Source: Bryobacterales bacterium (lineage in GTDB: Bacteria; Acidobacteriota; Terriglobia; Bryobacterales; UBA6623). Taken from it: a stretch of 64,000 nucleotides of DNA. The notes beneath the pieces were generated by a model. It searched no databases. It was not told the DNA's origin and saw only the letters and a program-made list of their open reading frames with translations. Within the stretch, counting starts at the first letter, position 1. Every line of letters begins with the position of its first letter. The position numbers and the translations under genes were made by a program. The DNA lies in assembly GCA_028819215.1 (NCBI GenBank), contig JAPPMG010000003.1:1-64000 (forward strand). The letters run 5' to 3'. Below, piece by piece: positions 54,728 to 63,143 of this stretch.

Positions 54728-56038
54728 TCAACCTTGGATCAGGTCGAGCACCAGTTCCCGATCCGCAGGCGGCTGGGAAGAGATACGGAAAGCATCCTCA
54801 ACGAGTTGCTTGGCCTCCTCGAGATTAGCGTCGCTGTTGTAGTACAGCGCGCACAAGCGAGTTCCGTTGACAACCTGCTGGCCAACCTTCGTCTCCAAGA
54901 CCACCCCAACCGCTGGATCGACGGCGTCCTCAGGGCTGCTGCGCCCGGCTCCCAGCATCACCGCGGCCCTGCCGATGTCTTCGGCATTGATCCGGCTCAC
55001 GTAGCCGTCACGCGGCGAGGTGATCGGTTCGGCACCCGCCGGGTTGGGCAGTCGGGCAAAGTCTGTCAGCACGGCCGGGTCGCCGCCCTGTGCCTTGATC
55101 ACATTGCCGAACGCTTGCAGCGCAGATCCGTCCAGGATTACGGAATTGGCGCGCTCGCGCGCATCTTCGATCGAGATGCTCGTATCGGAAAGATAGATCA
55201 TGCGGGCGGCCACTTCCACAGACAGGCCCAGCACGTCTTCGGGGCCTTGGCCCTGCAGCGTCTGGGACACCTCCATGATCTCCAAGGCGTTGCCTACCGT
55301 GTACCCCAAGGGCTGTTCCATGTCCGTCAGCAGCGCCTGCACTTTGCAGTCGTGCTTCCTGCCAATCGCGATCATCAGCTGGGCCAGCCGTCGAGCCTCG
55401 TTGCGGCCGGAGAGCAGCGAGCCCTTGCTCACCTTGATGTCGACCACCAAGCCCATGATCTCTTCCGCCAGCTTCTTGGACATGACAGAGGCGGCGATCA
55501 GGGCCAGCGAATCAACGGTCGCAGTCTCGTCGCGGAGTTCGTACAAGCGCTTCTCGGCCGGGGCCAGCGCATTGCTCTGCTGGGCGAACGCCAGACCGTA
55601 CTCGCCCACCAGATCGGCGAAATCGGAAACCTCTAGGTCCGTGCGAAAGCCCGGGATCGAGTTCAGCTTCTCCAACGAGCCGATGACGTGGTCAGAGCCG
55701 CGCTCGACGATCATCGGCACGGCCACCCCGGCCGCCGCCGCGATCGGTGCCACGATCAAGGGCGTCTTGTCGCCCACGCCGCCAGTGGAGCAGCAGTCCA
55801 CCGTGGGCCGCTTTCCCTCGGGCAGTTCCAGCCGTTCGCCGCAGCGCAGCATCGCAGTTGTGAGCACGGTCGCTTCCGCGTCGGAAAAGCCCATGCAAGT
55901 CCCGGCCATCAGCAGGGCGCCCATCTGGGCGTCGGAAATCTCATTCAACGTATAGCCGTTGATCAGGCGTTCGAATTCGGCCAGCCCGAGTTCATCCCCG
56001 CGCCGCTTGCATTGAATCAGGTCTACGATGCGATCCAT
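54728..56038 (-). CDS. Pyrimidine/thymidine phosphorylase family, altered active-site motif
   Basis: A 436-residue nucleoside phosphorylase of family 3 (thymidine/pyrimidine-nucleoside phosphorylase). 'RIVDLIQCKRRGDELGLAEF' and 'VMSKKLAEEIMGLVVDIKVS' are family-typical, and the C-terminal domain is complete. The phosphate-binding motif normally reads D-K-H-S-T-G-G-V-G-D. Here it is D81-C82-C83-S-T-G-G-V-G-D, so the conserved Lys and His are both Cys. The RGLGHTGGTLDK block is also changed, to 'RGSDHVIGSLEK'. All the rest is intact, so it looks like a working enzyme with a shifted phosphate or substrate preference. Confidence 0.9.
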   Translation of the reverse strand: MDRIVDLIQCKRRGDELGLAEFERLINGYTLNEISDAQMGALLMAGTCMGFSDAEATVLTTAMLRCGERLELPEGKRPTVDCCSTGGVGDKTPLIVAPIAAAAGVAVPMIVERGSDHVIGSLEKLNSIPGFRTDLEVSDFADLVGEYGLAFAQQSNALAPAEKRLYELRDETATVDSLALIAASVMSKKLAEEIMGLVVDIKVSKGSLLSGRNEARRLAQLMIAIGRKHDCKVQALLTDMEQPLGYTVGNALEIMEVSQTLQGQGPEDVLGLSVEVAARMIYLSDTSISIEDARERANSVILDGSALQAFGNVIKAQGGDPAVLTDFARLPNPAGAEPITSPRDGYVSRINAEDIGRAAVMLGAGRSSPEDAVDPAVGVVLETKVGQQVVNGTRLCALYYNSDANLEEAKQLVEDAFRISSQPPADRELVLDLIQG

Positions 56039-56217
56039 GTTGACTTACCGCGTGAATGCACAACACCCCCTCCAGCCTAACGAGCAACGCTGGTCGGGCC
56101 GGCAAGCGGCGTATGCGGGTACACAGAATCTCTAATCTACCACAGCGTATTCCCTAAATGCCACAGAAACTTGCGGTTACGTGCGGCCGCTGAGGTCGCG
56201 TCCCAACGCCGCTGAAT

Positions 56218-57045
56218 CTAGCTGGCGCCGTCGAGCGGCGGCAAGGCGTGCCGCGTGTGGCCGCGTGAAACCTCAGCGAAGAGTTCCAGCAGATCTGCGG
56301 TCACCTTGCCGTTGGTGGCCACGATACGCCGGTCGCCCGGACGATAGCGCTTCCGGTCGAAGTCGCAGTACTCCCCGCCCGCCTCGGAAAGCAGCACCAG
56401 CCCCGCAGCCACGTCCCACGACTTCAGCCCGATCTCCCAGAAGCCCTCGAAATGGCCCGCGGCGACCGCGCACAAGTCCAGCGCCGCAGAGCCTGTTCGT
56501 CGGACCCCGTGAGTCGCCATGGCCGCTTGGTGAAAGTAGTGCATGTTCGGGTTGGTCGCACGGATAGCGCTGGGAAAGCCCGTTGCGAACAAGCTGCGCG
56601 TGAGGTCACTCTCGTCTGAGACGCGGATACGGCGGCTGTTCAGATACGCCCCGGAGCCCCGCTCGGCTGCGTACATGTCGCCGCTCACCGGATCGAAGAC
56701 AACACCAGCCAAACCCTCCCGGGGGGACCACAGGCCGATGCTCACGCAGAAGCGCGGCAGGCCGTGGGAGAAGTTGGTCGTTCCGTCCAGCGGATCCACG
56801 TGCCAGATCAACTCGCCGGACCCCTCGAAGTTGCCACCCTCCTCAGCTACGATCGAGTGGCCGGGGAAGCGCGAGCGGATGCGCTCGACTACGAGACGCT
56901 CGGATGCCCTGTCAGCGGCCGTTACGGTATCGAAGCTGCCCTTGTGCTCGACCTGCACGTTGCCGTAGTGCCGCATAAGGACGGCACCCGCCTCCCGTGC
57001 AAGCTCCGTGGCGAACGGAATGTAGTCCGGAGCGGCGAAGGGCAC
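56218..57045 (-). CDS. Inositol monophosphatase family protein
   Basis: A 275-residue Mg-dependent sugar phosphatase (SuhB-like). The metal motifs are 'SIVAEEGG', 'WHVDPLDGTTNFSHGLP' and 'SWDVAAGLVLLSEAGGEY'. It starts with GTG. It may dephosphorylate inositol phosphates or related sugar phosphates, and SuhB also has a role in rRNA transcription in other bacteria. It is likely in one minus-strand group with the VWFA gene, which ends 52 nt before its start. Confidence 0.92.
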   Translation of the reverse strand: MPFAAPDYIPFATELAREAGAVLMRHYGNVQVEHKGSFDTVTAADRASERLVVERIRSRFPGHSIVAEEGGNFEGSGELIWHVDPLDGTTNFSHGLPRFCVSIGLWSPREGLAGVVFDPVSGDMYAAERGSGAYLNSRRIRVSDESDLTRSLFATGFPSAIRATNPNMHYFHQAAMATHGVRRTGSAALDLCAVAAGHFEGFWEIGLKSWDVAAGLVLLSEAGGEYCDFDRKRYRPGDRRIVATNGKVTADLLELFAEVSRGHTRHALPPLDGAS

Positions 57046-57097
57046 GCCTTCAGGCTACCAACCGGCGCAAGGCGCATCGGAGCGACTTCCCCGCCAG

Positions 57098-58204
57098 CTA
57101 AGGACCGGGCCGGACTATCGGAGTCTTGCGGCTTCGGGAGCGCCGAGGCGGCCTCGTGACCGGTTCGGCGGATTCCTCGTCCTCGTCGTCGGAAACCCCC
57201 GCCTGGGGCACGGTGCGCAAGCGGACCGGAGCTCCGATCCGGCTCCTGCGGGCCGGTCGCTTCACGGGACTCTTGGCGAAGTACCCGCTGCGAGCCAGGA
57301 CGACGGCACCCTCGCGAGCCACGCCCACCTCGACCTTGCGGAAGTCATCGGCCGGATTGAAGCCTTCGTCGGCAGGATAGAAGCCGAGCAAGTATTGCGT
57401 CCGCAGGTTGCGCAGCACCTCGTCGAACGCGGCATCCAAATCCCTCGCTCCGTGCTGGACGAACGCCTCGCCCCCCGTGTGTTTCGCCAAGGTGATCAGG
57501 GCGTGTTCCCCGCCCCGGTTCCGTCCGGCATCGCTGCGGATCGGCAACACGATCAGGGGGTAGATCGCGGCTTCGGCGGCATGGGCCGCCCGCAGCGCGT
57601 CATCAAACTTGAGGCCGCTGGTGGTATCGCCGCCATCGGTGATGATGACGATGACCGGACGGCCGTCCCGCTGCTGCAAATACTGAGACGCCAGCAGAAC
57701 CGCGTCATAGACCGAGGTGCCGGTTTGCGGCCGTACCCTCCCAAGGGCGCTAGTGAGATCCCTTTGGTTGCGAGTGAAATCGGCGAGAATCGTGACATCA
57801 CTGGAGAAGGAAAAGACGGCGGCGGCATCATCCGGCTGTGAGCCGGGTCCCAGCAGCCGCTCCAGGAAGCGGCCCGCGGACTCCCTCTCGTAACGCAGCT
57901 CCACGGCCGTGCTGAGGCTCGCATCCATCAGCAACACGATCGACAGTGGCCTATCGGTTCTACGCTCGAACACCGCGATCTCGCGCTGCTCGTCGGATTC
58001 GAAGACCTGGAAATCCTCGCGTTTCAGATCGCCGACTGGAGCGCCGCGAGCGTCCTTGACGGTTACGGGCAGGGATACCAGGCGGACGTCTGCCGTAAAC
58101 ACGGCGGGCTCGGGTTGCTGGGCCGCTGCACAAGCGGCGATTGCGAGCGAGCCGAGAATCAGCCTGCGCCCGCTGCCGAGTACCTGGCTACCGAAGCGTC
58201 CCAC
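57098..58204 (-). CDS. Acidobacterial-type VWFA-domain protein
   Basis: A 368-residue exported protein. The MIDAS motif D-A-S-L-S is in 'LSIVLLMDASLSTAVELR'; the Thr/Asp partners are in 'RPQTGTSVYDAV' and 'IVIITDGGDTTSG'. The preceding 'LPVTVKDARGAPVGDLKRED' and following 'RTQYLLGFYPADEGFNPADD' blocks are those of the family named for its abundance in Acidobacteria. The GTG at 58204 (GTG 58219 possible) gives a signal peptide ending 'ACAAAQ', and it overlaps the 3' end of the upstream MoaDE gene by ~46 nt. The C-terminal ~60 residues are Arg/Glu-rich. Confidence 0.88.
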   Translation of the reverse strand: MGRFGSQVLGSGRRLILGSLAIAACAAAQQPEPAVFTADVRLVSLPVTVKDARGAPVGDLKREDFQVFESDEQREIAVFERRTDRPLSIVLLMDASLSTAVELRYERESAGRFLERLLGPGSQPDDAAAVFSFSSDVTILADFTRNQRDLTSALGRVRPQTGTSVYDAVLLASQYLQQRDGRPVIVIITDGGDTTSGLKFDDALRAAHAAEAAIYPLIVLPIRSDAGRNRGGEHALITLAKHTGGEAFVQHGARDLDAAFDEVLRNLRTQYLLGFYPADEGFNPADDFRKVEVGVAREGAVVLARSGYFAKSPVKRPARRSRIGAPVRLRTVPQAGVSDDEDEESAEPVTRPPRRSRSRKTPIVRPGP

Positions 58205-58887
58205 TGGCCCTCTACCCACACCTCGCCGTCAGCGAAGTGTTCCTTCTTCCAGACCGGCACCTTGCTCTTGACCTCGTTGATCGCGGACAAGCTGGCCTCG
58301 TACGCCGGCTTGCGGTGCGCCGAAGCGACCACGATCGAGACGCTGGCCTCGCGCACCTGGAGTCGGCCCACCCGATGCACCAGCGCGATGGCATGGACGT
58401 CCGAGCGGTCCAAGATGTCGCGTCCGATCTCCTCGAGCTGGCGCAGGGCCAATGGCACGTAACACTCGTAGTCGAGGTACGTCGTCCGCCGGCCCGCGGT
58501 GTTGTCCCTCACGACTCCCTCGAACACCAGCACCGCACCGTCGCCATCACCCTGCATCCGCCGCGCCAGAGCCGCGCTGTCGATTGGCGCTCGCGTAATC
58601 GCGGCGAACACGCCGTCACGCTCGGCGCTCGCAATCCAGTCAGAGCCGCCGCTCACTGGCGGCATGATCGCAACCTCGTCGCCATCTTCAATGGCTTCGC
58701 TGGCCGAAGCGAACCGCTGATTGCGCGCCATCGCCACGCTGCCGGCCATTTGCCCGAGCCTGGGGTGTTGAGACGCATAGTGCTGGAATACCGTTTCGAG
58801 CCGTGCGCCGCATTCGAACTCGGCCTCGTCCGAGGAACAACCGACCAAGTCCTTGAGTTGGCCAAAGAAGAGCACGCGGACTTTCAT
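58159..58887 (-). CDS. MoaD-MoaE fusion (molybdopterin synthase)
   Basis: A 242-residue protein joining both subunits of molybdopterin synthase. Residues 1-81 are MoaD-like and ubiquitin-fold, ending in the Gly-Gly (G80-G81 in 'VAIMPPVSGGSDW') that must carry the thiocarboxylate. Residues ~84-242 are MoaE, with 'GAVLVFEGVVRDNTAGR', 'VHRVGRLQVREASVSIVVAS', 'VKSKVPVWKKEHFADGEVWV' and the conserved Lys pair. The internal Gly-Gly means the chain should be cut to be active, or a separate MoaD must exist. The start at 58887 has GGGGGTGG upstream. Confidence 0.9.
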   Translation of the reverse strand: MKVRVLFFGQLKDLVGCSSDEAEFECGARLETVFQHYASQHPRLGQMAGSVAMARNQRFASASEAIEDGDEVAIMPPVSGGSDWIASAERDGVFAAITRAPIDSAALARRMQGDGDGAVLVFEGVVRDNTAGRRTTYLDYECYVPLALRQLEEIGRDILDRSDVHAIALVHRVGRLQVREASVSIVVASAHRKPAYEASLSAINEVKSKVPVWKKEHFADGEVWVEGQWDASVARYSAAGAG

Positions 58888-59498
58888 GCCACCCCCATTC
58901 TTGCAAGACCTGCGCCCGTACGCTGACAGCGCCAGCAAAGACCCACTACATTCGATTGATCGGACGGACAGCGTGCCGCTGCACGTTCAACCTTTGGCGG
59001 GTGAGTGCGAGGACCGCAAACGGCCGGACCGCCAAGGTCGGCCATATCACCTCAGCCGGCACCTGAGAACTCGTGCGGTGAGAAGAGAACTGCATGGTTT
59101 GGGGCAGGCACCCGACTGCCATGGCAGCCCGCATGCCCAGCGCTCGCGTCTTGACGGACTCGGCGGAGGTTCATCGCTCGTCTCCCCGCCATCTGTGCAG
59201 GGCCATGATCTGGAAGGCAGCGCCCCCTCTGCATGAGCTCGCCACGTGCGAGCAGGGAGCGTGAGGGCGGATGCAGGGCGTAGTCCGTTCTAAGCCGCCG
59301 TCCGCCGTTTTACGGCAAGGGTTCTATTCGGCCGACAGGCTTGAGTTCACTAGGCTCCTTGTCTCGGCGTAGGGTCGACAATCGAGTCAAGTCTCGAAGC
59401 CTGAGCGAGCATTGCCGACGGGCGGCACCTCGGCCGGAGCACCCGCAGCGGCTGTACAATCAGTGGGACGAGACGCGCGCCACGCGCACCGAGTCCAA
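58888..59498. other. Intergenic region without recognised genes
   Basis: A 611-nt gap between divergent genes. I see no convincing reading on either strand. TACAAT at 59455-59460 is a possible -10 for the Uma2-type gene. Confidence 0.6.
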
Positions 59499-60347
59499 AT
59501 GTCAACCAGCACTGCCACAGACACGCCCGTTCCTGCAGCTCCATCTGCGGATGTCGCCGCCGAACTGCGGCAGGCCGACGAGGTCGAGTACCCGGAAGGC
59601 CAGTGGGTCGCGCAGAGCACCTCTCACGGCGACGCCGTCGAGCAGGCCGCCGGGGCCTTGCGCCAGCACTTCCGGGAGCGCGCGGAGGTGCTGGTGGCGA
59701 TGGAGCTAAGGGTGTACTACCGGCGTGGCAACAACCAGGTCTGGCTGCAGCCGGATGTGCAGGTGGTGCACGGGGTGGGGCGCAGCCCGAGCCGCAGCAG
59801 CTACCTGGTGTGGCAGGAAGGCAAGCCGCCGGACTTCGTGCTGGAGGTGGCCTCGCCGTCGACAGCGGCCAGGGATGCGCAGCACAAAGTGGGCGCATAC
59901 GCCAGCCTGTGCGTGCGCGAGTACTGGCGGCTGGATCCGATCGGGACGTTGATGGCCAGTCCGTTGGAGGGCTACGTGGCCCGAGCGGGCGGCTACGAGC
60001 CGGTGCCAGCGCTGGAGGTGGCGGGCCGCGTGTGGTTGCGCAGCGAGGTCCTAGGGCTGGACCTGCGCGGCGAGTGGCGGGAGCGGGGGAGCGTGCTAGT
60101 GTTCCGCGACCCGCGCACGGGAGAGGAGTGGGCCAGCGCCGCCGAGCGCGAGCAACAGGCCGCCGAGCGCAAGCTGACTGCCGCCAGAGACGAGCTAACT
60201 GCAGCAAGAGATGCGTTGAGCGCTAGGGATGCCGAGTTGAGTGCCAGGGATGCCGAGTTGAGTACCTCGCAGGAGAGAGTGCGGGAATTGGAGCAGCGGC
60301 TCCGGGACGCGACCGGCCAGACCCGCCCAAGCGGGCGCGACGCATAG
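59499..60347 (+). CDS. Uma2-family endonuclease-like protein with coiled-coil tail
   Basis: A 282-residue protein of the Uma2/DUF820 family, which has a PD-(D/E)xK-like nuclease fold and is often duplicated in cyanobacteria and other genomes. Fold motifs are 'VWLQPDVQVVH' (Asp), 'PDFVLEVASPSTAARD' (Glu-x-Val) and 'KVGAYASLCVREYWRLDP' (Lys). The C-terminal ~60 residues form heptad repeats (ARDELTAARDALSARDAEL), a coiled coil with a near-perfect 21-bp duplication (GATGCCGAGTTGAGTGCCAG). The start at 59499 gives a normal N-terminus; the frame is open to 59412. Cellular role is unknown. Confidence 0.85.
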   Translation: MSTSTATDTPVPAAPSADVAAELRQADEVEYPEGQWVAQSTSHGDAVEQAAGALRQHFRERAEVLVAMELRVYYRRGNNQVWLQPDVQVVHGVGRSPSRSSYLVWQEGKPPDFVLEVASPSTAARDAQHKVGAYASLCVREYWRLDPIGTLMASPLEGYVARAGGYEPVPALEVAGRVWLRSEVLGLDLRGEWRERGSVLVFRDPRTGEEWASAAEREQQAAERKLTAARDELTAARDALSARDAELSARDAELSTSQERVRELEQRLRDATGQTRPSGRDA

Positions 60348-60583
60348 GGTTGAGTCACGCATTGCCATCAACGTGCTGCACGGACCTCGGCTAACCGGGA
60401 ATCAGCACTCGGACTGGTTGCGGCTCATTCTCCCGGCTTGCGATCATGACAGGACAACCGCGGATTCGCAGAGTGCCAGGGCTAGGCGCAAGGCCGACGG
60501 TGCCCGTTGCAGCGGTGGCTCAACATCTGCCCTCGTCGGTCTGAGGCAGAGCCTCGCTAGCATTTGTCCAAGCCGCTCGAAGC

Positions 60584-60868
60584 TCAGGCATCAGCAGCTA
60601 CACGCATCAACCCGGGGAAGATCTCTTCCGGTTGCCTGCCAGTCAATCGAATATAGAGAGCGTCAGGGCACAGGTCGATTTCACCGGGCCAAACGATTGC
60701 ACCGCTCTCGCTAATGGTCACAGCCTTAACGGTATTCCCTTCAGACCAGGCCTCAAAGACGCCTCGGCCTGCCAAATCGCTGAGGTCCACGATGCCTTCG
60801 ACGCCATCTTCGTATTTCAACCAGAGGCGGAAACCGTCTAACGGCCTTGCTTGAACTGCTTTCTTCAA
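60584..60868 (-). CDS. DUF2442 protein (unpaired copy)
   Basis: A 94-residue DUF2442 protein: 'LDGFRLWLKYEDGVEGIVDL' then 'ISESGAIVWPGEIDLCPDAL'. It begins with TTG, with GAGG upstream. Unlike the copy at 48716, no DUF4160 gene is visible next to it on either side. The ~265 nt upstream of it (to 61133) holds nothing recognisable. Confidence 0.82.
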   Translation of the reverse strand: MKKAVQARPLDGFRLWLKYEDGVEGIVDLSDLAGRGVFEAWSEGNTVKAVTISESGAIVWPGEIDLCPDALYIRLTGRQPEEIFPGLMRVAADA

Positions 60869-61133
60869 CGGCGGCCTCTACTGCCGATTCTAACGCTTGG
60901 TCGGCTTGGTCGGGCTGCGCCCATAGCATAGGTCTTGATCCGACTGTCGTTGCACGTACGTTTTCGTAGCCGATTCCCGTCGGCGGTCTCGCGGGTGCTG
61001 AAATCCGGCTCTAAACCAAAGAATCGAACGCCAGCATGGCACGCGAGAGAACTCTACTCCCGCGCTTCCGACTCGATCTACCCTATTGGGTATTCTCGCT
61101 CCACGATGTACCAATAACCCTGAACGCTGACTA

Positions 61134-62324
61134 CTAGAAGTCCTCTCCGGCCGGATCCCAAGCCTCGAGGTACTTCAATCCCGTGCCGGTGTTATAGATG
61201 GCGAGTTCGTCGTCAGCGGCCAAGAAACCCTCGTTCAACAGACGCTGGGCGGCCGCTACGCACGCAGCGCCTTCTGGGGCGCCGAAGATACCCTCCGTCT
61301 GTGCCAGCATCCGGCCGGCATCCAACATGTCTTGATCCGAGACCGCAACGGCGGTGCCGCCGCTCTCCCGGACGGCGTTGAGCACTAGGAAGTCGCCGAT
61401 CGCTTTTGGGACGCGCAGGCCGCTGGCCACTGTGGCGGCGTTCTCCCAATAGCGTGACTCGTTCGCGCCAGCGTCCCAGGCGCGCACGATCGGAGCGCAC
61501 CCTGCCGCCTGCACGGAGATCATCTTGGGGCGCTTTGGGCCGATCCAACCCAAGCTCTCGAGTTCGGAAAAGGCCTTCCACATGCCAATCAGGCCCACTC
61601 CCCCGCCCGTGGGATAGAACACCGCGTCCGGCAATCGCCAGCCGAGCTGCTCGGCCAGTTCGAGCCCCATGGTCTTCTTGCCCTCGATGCGATACGGCTC
61701 CTTGAGCGTGGACACCTCGAACCAACCCTCGCTTTGGCCACGTTCGGCGACGATTCGACCACAGTCGCTGATGAGACCGTCGACCAGAGTGACGTTTGCG
61801 CCCATCGATTGGCACTCGACCACATTGGCGCGCGGGACGTCGCGCGGCATGAACAGGTTTGCCTCCAGTCCAGCCCGGGCGGCATAGGCTGCCAAGGCGC
61901 TGGCCGCATTGCCGGCCGAGGGCGCGCCGAACTTCTTCACGCCCATTTCGTTGGCCATCGATACGGCGGCCGCCATGCCGCGGGCCTTGAAGGTTCCGGT
62001 CGGATTCGCGCTCTCGTCCTTGATCAACGCCCGCCGGCAGCCCAGCCGCTGCGCCAGGCGTGGCGTATCCAGCAGCGGCGTCATACCCTCGCCTAGGGTC
62101 ACTAGGTGTTCCATGCTGCGGAGCGGCAGCAGCGGCGCATAGCGCCACAGCGAGCTCGGCCCGAGCGCAATCCGGTCGCGGTCCAGCTCGCGCCTGGCCA
62201 GCTCCAAGTCGTAGCGCACCAGCAAGGGCGCTCCACTGGGCGAGAGGTTGGCGAGCTTGCCGGCGGGCAACCGCTCGCCGGTCCTGCTGCACTCTAGATG
62301 GGATACGTACGTCCTATGATGCAA
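61134..62324 (-). CDS. thrC: Threonine synthase
   Basis: A 396-residue PLP enzyme making threonine from O-phosphohomoserine. The PLP-Lys lies in 'ANPTGTFKARGMAAAVS', 'APSAGNAASALAAYAARAG' is the phosphate/Asn loop, and 'YPTGGGVGLIGMWKAF' is the PLP-phosphate Gly-rich loop. An N-terminal 'YVSHLECSRTGERL' (zinc-finger-like remnant with one Cys) begins the family alignment. The start is uncertain: the TTG at 62324 is the best fit (the frame continues to 62396), leaving only 10 nt to the divergent lytic transglycosylase gene. Confidence 0.9.
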   Translation of the reverse strand: MHHRTYVSHLECSRTGERLPAGKLANLSPSGAPLLVRYDLELARRELDRDRIALGPSSLWRYAPLLPLRSMEHLVTLGEGMTPLLDTPRLAQRLGCRRALIKDESANPTGTFKARGMAAAVSMANEMGVKKFGAPSAGNAASALAAYAARAGLEANLFMPRDVPRANVVECQSMGANVTLVDGLISDCGRIVAERGQSEGWFEVSTLKEPYRIEGKKTMGLELAEQLGWRLPDAVFYPTGGGVGLIGMWKAFSELESLGWIGPKRPKMISVQAAGCAPIVRAWDAGANESRYWENAATVASGLRVPKAIGDFLVLNAVRESGGTAVAVSDQDMLDAGRMLAQTEGIFGAPEGAACVAAAQRLLNEGFLAADDELAIYNTGTGLKYLEAWDPAGEDF

Positions 62325-62334
62325 GTACGCAAGT

Positions 62335-63057
62335 ATGCAACAGCGTCTCGCATGGCGTCTACTGACCTCGCTCTTGATCACGTGGACAGTGTGCACGGCA
62401 GATACCGTCGTGTTGCGCAGCGGCTATCGCTTGCTGGTGCAAGGCCATGAGGCAATCGACGGGAAGATCCGTCTGCTCATGCCCAACGGCGGCTGGATCG
62501 CGGTGTTGGAGGCGGACGTGGATCGGATCGAGCCCGACGCTCCGGAGCCGCACGCGAATCCACTCGTCGGACAGGACGACCCCAGATCCGAAGAGAGCGA
62601 TGCGCTGGATAGCGCTATAGCACGGTTCTCGGCCGAGGCCGGGCTGCCCCCAGGCCTAGTCCGGGCCGTCGTTTGGGCGGAATCCGACTTCCAGCAAGGG
62701 GCGGTCTCCCCCAAAGGCGCAATCGGGCTCATGCAACTGATGCCCGAGACGGCTGCCGAACTCGGCGTCAACCCGCAGGACTCAGAACAGAACCTGAAGG
62801 GCGGCACTGCCTACTTGCGCCAAATGCTGGACCGCTTCGAGGGCGATCCAGAGCAACTTCTGAAGGCGCTGGCGGCTTACAACGCTGGCCCGGGACAGGT
62901 CGCCCGTCACGGCGGAATCCCCCCGTTTCCCGAAACGGCCGCATATGTCAGGCGCGTTGTCCGCCGCTATCTGGCCGACGGCAGGAACCAGCCTGGCCCA
63001 AGCGGTGGGCAAGCCGCTCCTGCGGATCGAGATCTCGGGGCACCACCGGAGAACTGA
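62335..63057 (+). CDS. Lytic transglycosylase (SLT domain)
   Basis: A 240-residue exported muramidase-like enzyme that cleaves peptidoglycan. The signal peptide (RLLTSLLITWTVCTAD) is followed by a ~60-residue region with 'YRLLVQGHEAIDGKIRLLMP'. The SLT domain is at ~95-210: 'VRAVVWAESDFQQGAVSPKG' has the catalytic Glu, 'AIGLMQLMPETAAELGV' and 'LAAYNAGPGQVARHGGIPPF' complete it. TATGAT lies ~14 nt before the ATG. The tail is Pro/Gly-rich. Confidence 0.9.
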   Translation: MQQRLAWRLLTSLLITWTVCTADTVVLRSGYRLLVQGHEAIDGKIRLLMPNGGWIAVLEADVDRIEPDAPEPHANPLVGQDDPRSEESDALDSAIARFSAEAGLPPGLVRAVVWAESDFQQGAVSPKGAIGLMQLMPETAAELGVNPQDSEQNLKGGTAYLRQMLDRFEGDPEQLLKALAAYNAGPGQVARHGGIPPFPETAAYVRRVVRRYLADGRNQPGPSGGQAAPADRDLGAPPEN

Positions 63058-63143
63058 CGCGCCACCCCTAGGCATGCGCAGCCAATCCGAACGCGGCCAG
63101 CGCTCCGACATATACTCAATGCTTGGTCTCAGAACTGCCCGCG

